Shown piece by piece: positions 60,426-64,000 of a DNA stretch of 64,000 nt (positions are counted from its first letter, which is position 1; the number at the start of each line of letters is the position of its first letter). The notes beneath the pieces were generated by a model. It did not search any database and was not told the DNA's origin. It worked only from the letters and a program-made list of their open reading frames with translations. This DNA comes from SYFY01 sp031385325. Its GTDB lineage: Bacteria > Pseudomonadota > Gammaproteobacteria > Pseudomonadales > Azotimanducaceae. Position numbers and translations under genes: made by a program. The stretch is from the NCBI GenBank assembly GCA_031385325.1, contig JANNBJ010000082.1, positions 50,839 through 114,838 of the forward strand, read 5' to 3'.

Positions 60426-61262
60426 ATGATCGACACCAGACTGCACAGCGCCATCGAAGCCAACGTCAAGGCCGCCTTGCTTGAGGACATCGGCAGCGGT
60501 GATGTGTCCGCAGCCTTGATAGACGCAGATCAGCTTGCCCACGCACGTGTAATTTGTCGCGAACCCGGTGTCTGGTGCGGTCAACCATGGGTAGATGCGA
60601 CGTTACGCGCTGTAGATCCGCAGGCTCGCATCACCTGGCACGTGGCTGATGCTGATGCCATCACACCGGATCAACTGTGCTTCGAACTGCAGGGTCGCGC
60701 GCGGTCCTTGCTCACTGCCGAACGATCGATGCTCAACTTTGCGCAGTTGCTGTCTGGTACGGCAACGCTCACCCGGAGTTATGTTGGGCAGATCGCCCAC
60801 ACGCAAACGCGTCTGCTCGATACCCGCAAAACCATTCCTGGTCTACGACTGGCCCAGAAATACGCTGTCCGATGTGGTGGTGGAGTCAATCACCGACTGG
60901 GGTTGTACGACGCTTTTCTGCTGAAGGAAAACCATGTCGCCGCTGCCGGCAGTATCACCGCGGCCATTCACAAGGCTCGTGCTTATTCGGCCTCGCTGAA
61001 GCTGGAAGTCGAAGTGGAGAATCTGACGCAGCTGAACGAGGCAATCGTTGCAGGCGCTGACATCATCATGCTCGACAATTTCGACCTGGATATGACCCGT
61101 ACTGCTGTTCGTATAACCGCAGGTCGAATCCCACTGGAAACGTCTGGAGGTGTGACAGACGCCACAATAGCCGCCTACGCCGAAACAGGTGTGGACTTCA
61201 TCTCGGTGGGCAACCTCACGAAAGTGGTACAACCCCTCGATCTGTCCATGCGATTCCAGTAA
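60426..61262 (+). CDS. nadC: Nicotinate-nucleotide diphosphorylase (carboxylating)
   Basis: A 278-residue quinolinate phosphoribosyltransferase. LLDTRKTIPGLRLAQKYAVRCGGGVNHR is the signature, with VEVENLTQLNEAIVAGADIIMLDNFDLD and ETSGGV at the phosphate site. It makes nicotinate mononucleotide in NAD synthesis. The ATG at 60426 is chosen; another ATG at 60390 has no RBS. The TfpX-like gene begins six bases after its stop. Confidence 0.95.
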   Translation: MIDTRLHSAIEANVKAALLEDIGSGDVSAALIDADQLAHARVICREPGVWCGQPWVDATLRAVDPQARITWHVADADAITPDQLCFELQGRARSLLTAERSMLNFAQLLSGTATLTRSYVGQIAHTQTRLLDTRKTIPGLRLAQKYAVRCGGGVNHRLGLYDAFLLKENHVAAAGSITAAIHKARAYSASLKLEVEVENLTQLNEAIVAGADIIMLDNFDLDMTRTAVRITAGRIPLETSGGVTDATIAAYAETGVDFISVGNLTKVVQPLDLSMRFQ

Positions 61263-61268
61263 CTCAAC

Positions 61269-62003
61269 ATGTCTCGATTCCAGGCGTTCGCGATTCACTT
61301 TGGAATTTCATTCCTCATATTCCTTGGTTTGGCAGCGGTGATCCTGACCTGGTGGTATCCCGGGATCTTTTTCGATATCGATGGTGGATGGGAAGGCATC
61401 CGCATGATTGCTCTGGTGGATCTCGTGCTCGGCCCATGTCTCACCTTGATTGTCTATCGACACGGCAAACCAGGGCTGAAGATGGACCTCACGTTGATCG
61501 GCTTGTTTCAGGCGGTTTGTTTGTCGGCTGGCATCTGGGTCGTTCACAATGAACGGCCGTTAGCCATGGTCCTGGTGAACGACATGTTTTTCAGCATGAG
61601 CGCAGACGACTATCTGAGTGTTGGAATCAACCCGCCAGACCTCAGTCGTTTCGCTGGCCGTGGTCCGAAGTGGGTAACGGTGGAAATCCCCGAAGACGTT
61701 TACGAGTCTTCTGATCTGCGTCGCGCGGCGGTTGCGTCTGAACAACCACTGCGCACGCTGCACGAGCATTACATCCCTTTTGAACCCAAACATCTGACCG
61801 CAGCGGGAGCGGTATCGCCCGAAGACCTTGAAGCATTGGACAAGCAAATCGGGGGACTAAAAGAGTGGATTGCTGAACATGGGGGTAAGCTGGAAGACTA
61901 CCTGTTCTATGAAGTAGGGGGACGCTACTCCTTTGTTCACCTTGGGTTTCTCAGAGCGAACATGACACCTCTTGGACTTTTGAAAACACCTGCGCCTGCC
62001 TGA
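61269..62003 (+). CDS. TfpX/TfpZ family type IV pilin accessory protein
   Basis: A 244-residue membrane protein: TM near residues 10-30 and two further TMs (MIALVDLVLGPCLTLIVYRH; LIGLFQAVCLSAGIWVVHN), followed by a soluble C-terminal region. The layout and the WWYPGIFFDIDGGWEGIRMIALVDLVLGPCLTL block match TfpX/TfpZ, which aid assembly or glycosylation of type IV pilins. ATG at 61269. Its 3' end is two bases from the PglL-like gene on the other strand. No pilin gene is nearby. Confidence 0.9.
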   Translation: MSRFQAFAIHFGISFLIFLGLAAVILTWWYPGIFFDIDGGWEGIRMIALVDLVLGPCLTLIVYRHGKPGLKMDLTLIGLFQAVCLSAGIWVVHNERPLAMVLVNDMFFSMSADDYLSVGINPPDLSRFAGRGPKWVTVEIPEDVYESSDLRRAAVASEQPLRTLHEHYIPFEPKHLTAAGAVSPEDLEALDKQIGGLKEWIAEHGGKLEDYLFYEVGGRYSFVHLGFLRANMTPLGLLKTPAPA

Positions 62004-62004
62004 A

Positions 62005-63903
62005 TCAGGTGAGTGGCTTTACAAACCATCGCTCCGGGATCAGTGGTTGCACCCCGACGATGCGCTCTCGCATCGCGGCCCAGTGGGCCTGATCCGTCAC
62101 TGACTCCGGATATTGCAGTAACACGTCTACGTAGTGCAGTGCCGCAGCGTGGTTCTGCCTGGCAAGCCACGTGAGGCGAGGTCCTACGTGCAAACGCAGA
62201 AAATGCAGCCGACGCTGACGAGTCTCTTGAGCGTCTGCTGTCGCCAGTTCCGCCAGGTGTCCTTCAATGGCAGGCACAAAGAGTGGATCAAGCCGTAGAA
62301 CGTTTTGGGTGATCGATGTCGGTTGTTCGGCTGTATTTAGCCGTTCGCGTACCGATTCAGCGCGGAGAATAAAGTCTCGAAACTGCCACCAAGCGAAGGT
62401 GTTCCATGGATCAACTTCAATAGCCCTACGGTATGCTCTAAGGATCGCCATTTCGGAATTGTCGTCGAGCAGGGAGCGATCCTGATCGAGGATATAGGCC
62501 TCTGCAAGGAATGGCAGACCCCGTTCGGAATTAAGTTTCTGTGCGACACGGGCATATTCCAATTGCTGCTTCTGCCTGATCGCCGGTTGCAACACGTACG
62601 GGATTCCTGGCTGTCCCTGGAGTTTTACACTTGTTGAGATATCGAGCCATAGATACCCGCAACCAACAACCGCAAGCAGAACAAGCGGAATGAGTGTGAC
62701 TCCTGGTAGCGTGCGCAGCGTGTTCTGCCCAGCAAGAACCGGACGATTGAAGATGGAGCCAACCAGAAAACCGCAAATAAGACCCAGAATCGGTGTGTAA
62801 AAAACAAAGTTGATCATCGCATGAGAAAGCAACGCTCCGAGTGCGAGCACAGTTCCAGGGGATTCAGATGTATCGCCTCTCGCTTTCCTGAACAGACAAC
62901 GTATCAAGACAACACCTACCCATATCGCAAGCGCAACAAACGGCCCAACGAGAAGTGGGCCGCCTTCAACAAACAGCTGTACGTAATCGTTGTGTACGAA
63001 CAAGCCCGCTGTATCGTCATCCGCTATCGTTCTAACCTGTCGGTAAAGTAGCGGAAAAACGTACAGACCAATTCCCGATATGCCATGGTCTCGATACATC
63101 GCCAACGCAGACTCGATCAACGTCATGCGCACAGAGACCCCTCCCGATATGGCCTCAGTGCCGGCTTGCAACGAGAATTGCAAATTAGCGAGTTCATTGA
63201 GTGCTACCCCGAGAACTCCGGCACCAAGCACAACGGCGAGTGGTCGTAGATCAAGGCGATGGCGAAGGGCATAAAAGAGCCAGAACAAAGCAGCCGCCAG
63301 GATTATGGCAGCACAAGCGCGGGATTGAGTCCCGGCGATGACAAAGGTAAGCAACGTCACTGCGAACAATCCTGGGTACCAACTTCGAGAAGACACCTCT
63401 CCCCATTTCAATTCAAGCATTCGACCCGTGAGAATCAGCAGAACTACATATTGCAGCGCGCCATAACTGTTGGCGTCAGTCAAAGGGGCTTCGGGTCGGG
63501 TACCGTGCATGCCAAGTCGAACCGCTGAGATCGCAGCGAGAGCAAGGACAACCGTAACAATCAGCAACCACAGCTGTGCGCGCGCAGATCCTATTGCCGT
63601 CGCAAAGAGCGCTGCCAAAGGTATCAGCCCAATCACCCACACAACTGTGAAACTCGAATCCGGTGATGGACTTACCGCATAAGCTGAACAAATACCCAGC
63701 GTGGTCATCCACAACCAGAGTGTCTCCGACCACGTGATTTCGACCTGTAACCCGGCAACAGCAATTCCCGCCATTACCAGAGTGACCGATAGACCCAACA
63801 GGAGAAAATTGATCTGATTACCGTAGAACAGAAGAGCGGCAAAAAATGCAAGAACGCCACAGACAATGGCAACTGCAGTGCGGGGATTTGAAGCGCTTTC
63901 CAT
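62005..63903 (-). CDS. O-antigen ligase/PglL-like O-oligosaccharyltransferase
   Basis: A 632-residue membrane protein with about a dozen TM segments. The central VFVHNDYVQLFVEGG is the Wzy_C/O-antigen ligase motif, followed by the C-terminal region typical of PglL (PilO)-type proteins with LRLDPLF and WARQNHAA. It likely transfers glycans to pilin or other periplasmic proteins from a lipid carrier. The TfpX-like gene converges next to it, which supports pilin glycosylation. ATG at 63903. The tRNA-Thr gene follows upstream in the opposite sense of its 5' side. Confidence 0.82.
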   Translation of the reverse strand: MESASNPRTAVAIVCGVLAFFAALLFYGNQINFLLLGLSVTLVMAGIAVAGLQVEITWSETLWLWMTTLGICSAYAVSPSPDSSFTVVWVIGLIPLAALFATAIGSARAQLWLLIVTVVLALAAISAVRLGMHGTRPEAPLTDANSYGALQYVVLLILTGRMLELKWGEVSSRSWYPGLFAVTLLTFVIAGTQSRACAAIILAAALFWLFYALRHRLDLRPLAVVLGAGVLGVALNELANLQFSLQAGTEAISGGVSVRMTLIESALAMYRDHGISGIGLYVFPLLYRQVRTIADDDTAGLFVHNDYVQLFVEGGPLLVGPFVALAIWVGVVLIRCLFRKARGDTSESPGTVLALGALLSHAMINFVFYTPILGLICGFLVGSIFNRPVLAGQNTLRTLPGVTLIPLVLLAVVGCGYLWLDISTSVKLQGQPGIPYVLQPAIRQKQQLEYARVAQKLNSERGLPFLAEAYILDQDRSLLDDNSEMAILRAYRRAIEVDPWNTFAWWQFRDFILRAESVRERLNTAEQPTSITQNVLRLDPLFVPAIEGHLAELATADAQETRQRRLHFLRLHVGPRLTWLARQNHAAALHYVDVLLQYPESVTDQAHWAAMRERIVGVQPLIPERWFVKPLT

Positions 63904-63951
63904 AGCCGCTCGCTCTTAAGCCCAACTTGAAGCAAAGCCCCAGCTTGGAAT

Positions 63952-64000
63952 TGGTGCCGGAACGCGGAATCGAACCGCGGACCTACTGATTACGAATCAG
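63952..64000 (-). tRNA. tRNA-Thr(CGU), 3' part, truncated by window end
   Basis: The minus strand reads, from the window end, an anticodon arm with CTGA-TTCGTAA-TCAG (anticodon CGT), a short variable loop, a perfect CGCGG-TTCGATT-CCGCG T-arm and the acceptor end TTCCGGC-ACCA. The encoded CCA ends at 63952. The 5' half lies beyond 64000. The Thr assignment is from the anticodon; the missing half would confirm the cloverleaf. Confidence 0.85.

Noticed and set aside
1..64000. CRISPR arrays
   Set aside because: No evenly spaced repeat-spacer structure is seen; the short tandem repeats near 27.5 kb are REP-type.

Overview
The window looks like a chromosomal segment of a moderately GC-rich gammaproteobacterium. 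Support comes from GspA/GspB, homodimeric-type aceE-aceF, ampD, ampG, nadC, sbcB, a YajQ-family protein, a TfpX/TfpZ pilin-accessory protein and an abundance of c-di-GMP proteins. The many short-chain dehydrogenases, a CoA carboxylase subunit, a crotonase and a bacterial P450 suggest a lipid- or terpenoid-degrading heterotroph. I cannot name a genus. Gene density is high, and many same-strand neighbours overlap by four bases (GTGA or ATGA).

Layout. 1-5764: lytic transglycosylases, a glyoxalase-fold protein, an amidohydrolase, two SDRs and an MDR-type reductase. 5.9-8.5 kb: two alpha/beta hydrolases, the second with a membrane tail. 8.6-13.2 kb: a minus-strand set, probably transcribed together, of P450, SDR, four small unknown proteins and a lipoprotein. 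13.3-16.9 kb: a DUF3592 gene carrying an in-frame palindromic insertion, a small membrane protein, a PdxH-like protein, a MetR-like regulator and an HD-domain protein. 16.9-20.2 kb: crotonase, acyl-CoA carboxylase beta subunit and MFE-type SDR. 20.2-25.0 kb: a 180-bp MITE-like repeat, a redoxin selenoprotein with an in-frame UGA and a hairpin behind it, an orphan biotinyl carrier, a gene fused to a limonene-epoxide-hydrolase-like domain, purC, an SDR and a PLP sulfhydrylase. 25.1-30.3 kb: a REC-PAS-GGDEF-EAL protein, then a REP-associated transposase (RAYT) between oppositely oriented REP hairpins.

29.1-34.1 kb: an operon of Nudix hydrolase, ABC ATPase, FtsX-like permease and AttH/CrtC-like lipoprotein, joined by three GTGA overlaps. 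34.2-42.8 kb: an Arc-type repressor with an unusual receiver protein, exonuclease I, a DASS transporter, a lipoprotein peptidase, an acyltransferase and GspA-GspB. 42.8-53.6 kb: an HD-GYP protein with a large insertion and an upstream CRP-like palindrome, a coiled-coil membrane protein, a short PuuD-like membrane protein, groES-groEL under a CIRCE element, an EAL protein, an alkyltransferase-like protein, AmpG, YajQ and a REC protein with a degenerate GGDEF domain. 53.7-64 kb: a luciferase-like monooxygenase, cobalamin adenosyltransferase, aceE-aceF, ampD, nadC, a TfpX/PglL-like pilin-glycosylation pair and a truncated tRNA-Thr(CGU) at the right edge.

The most interesting items are the selenocysteine redoxin (20507-20989), the in-frame palindromic element (13594-13766), the RAYT with its REPs, and the P450 cluster with its unknown small proteins.
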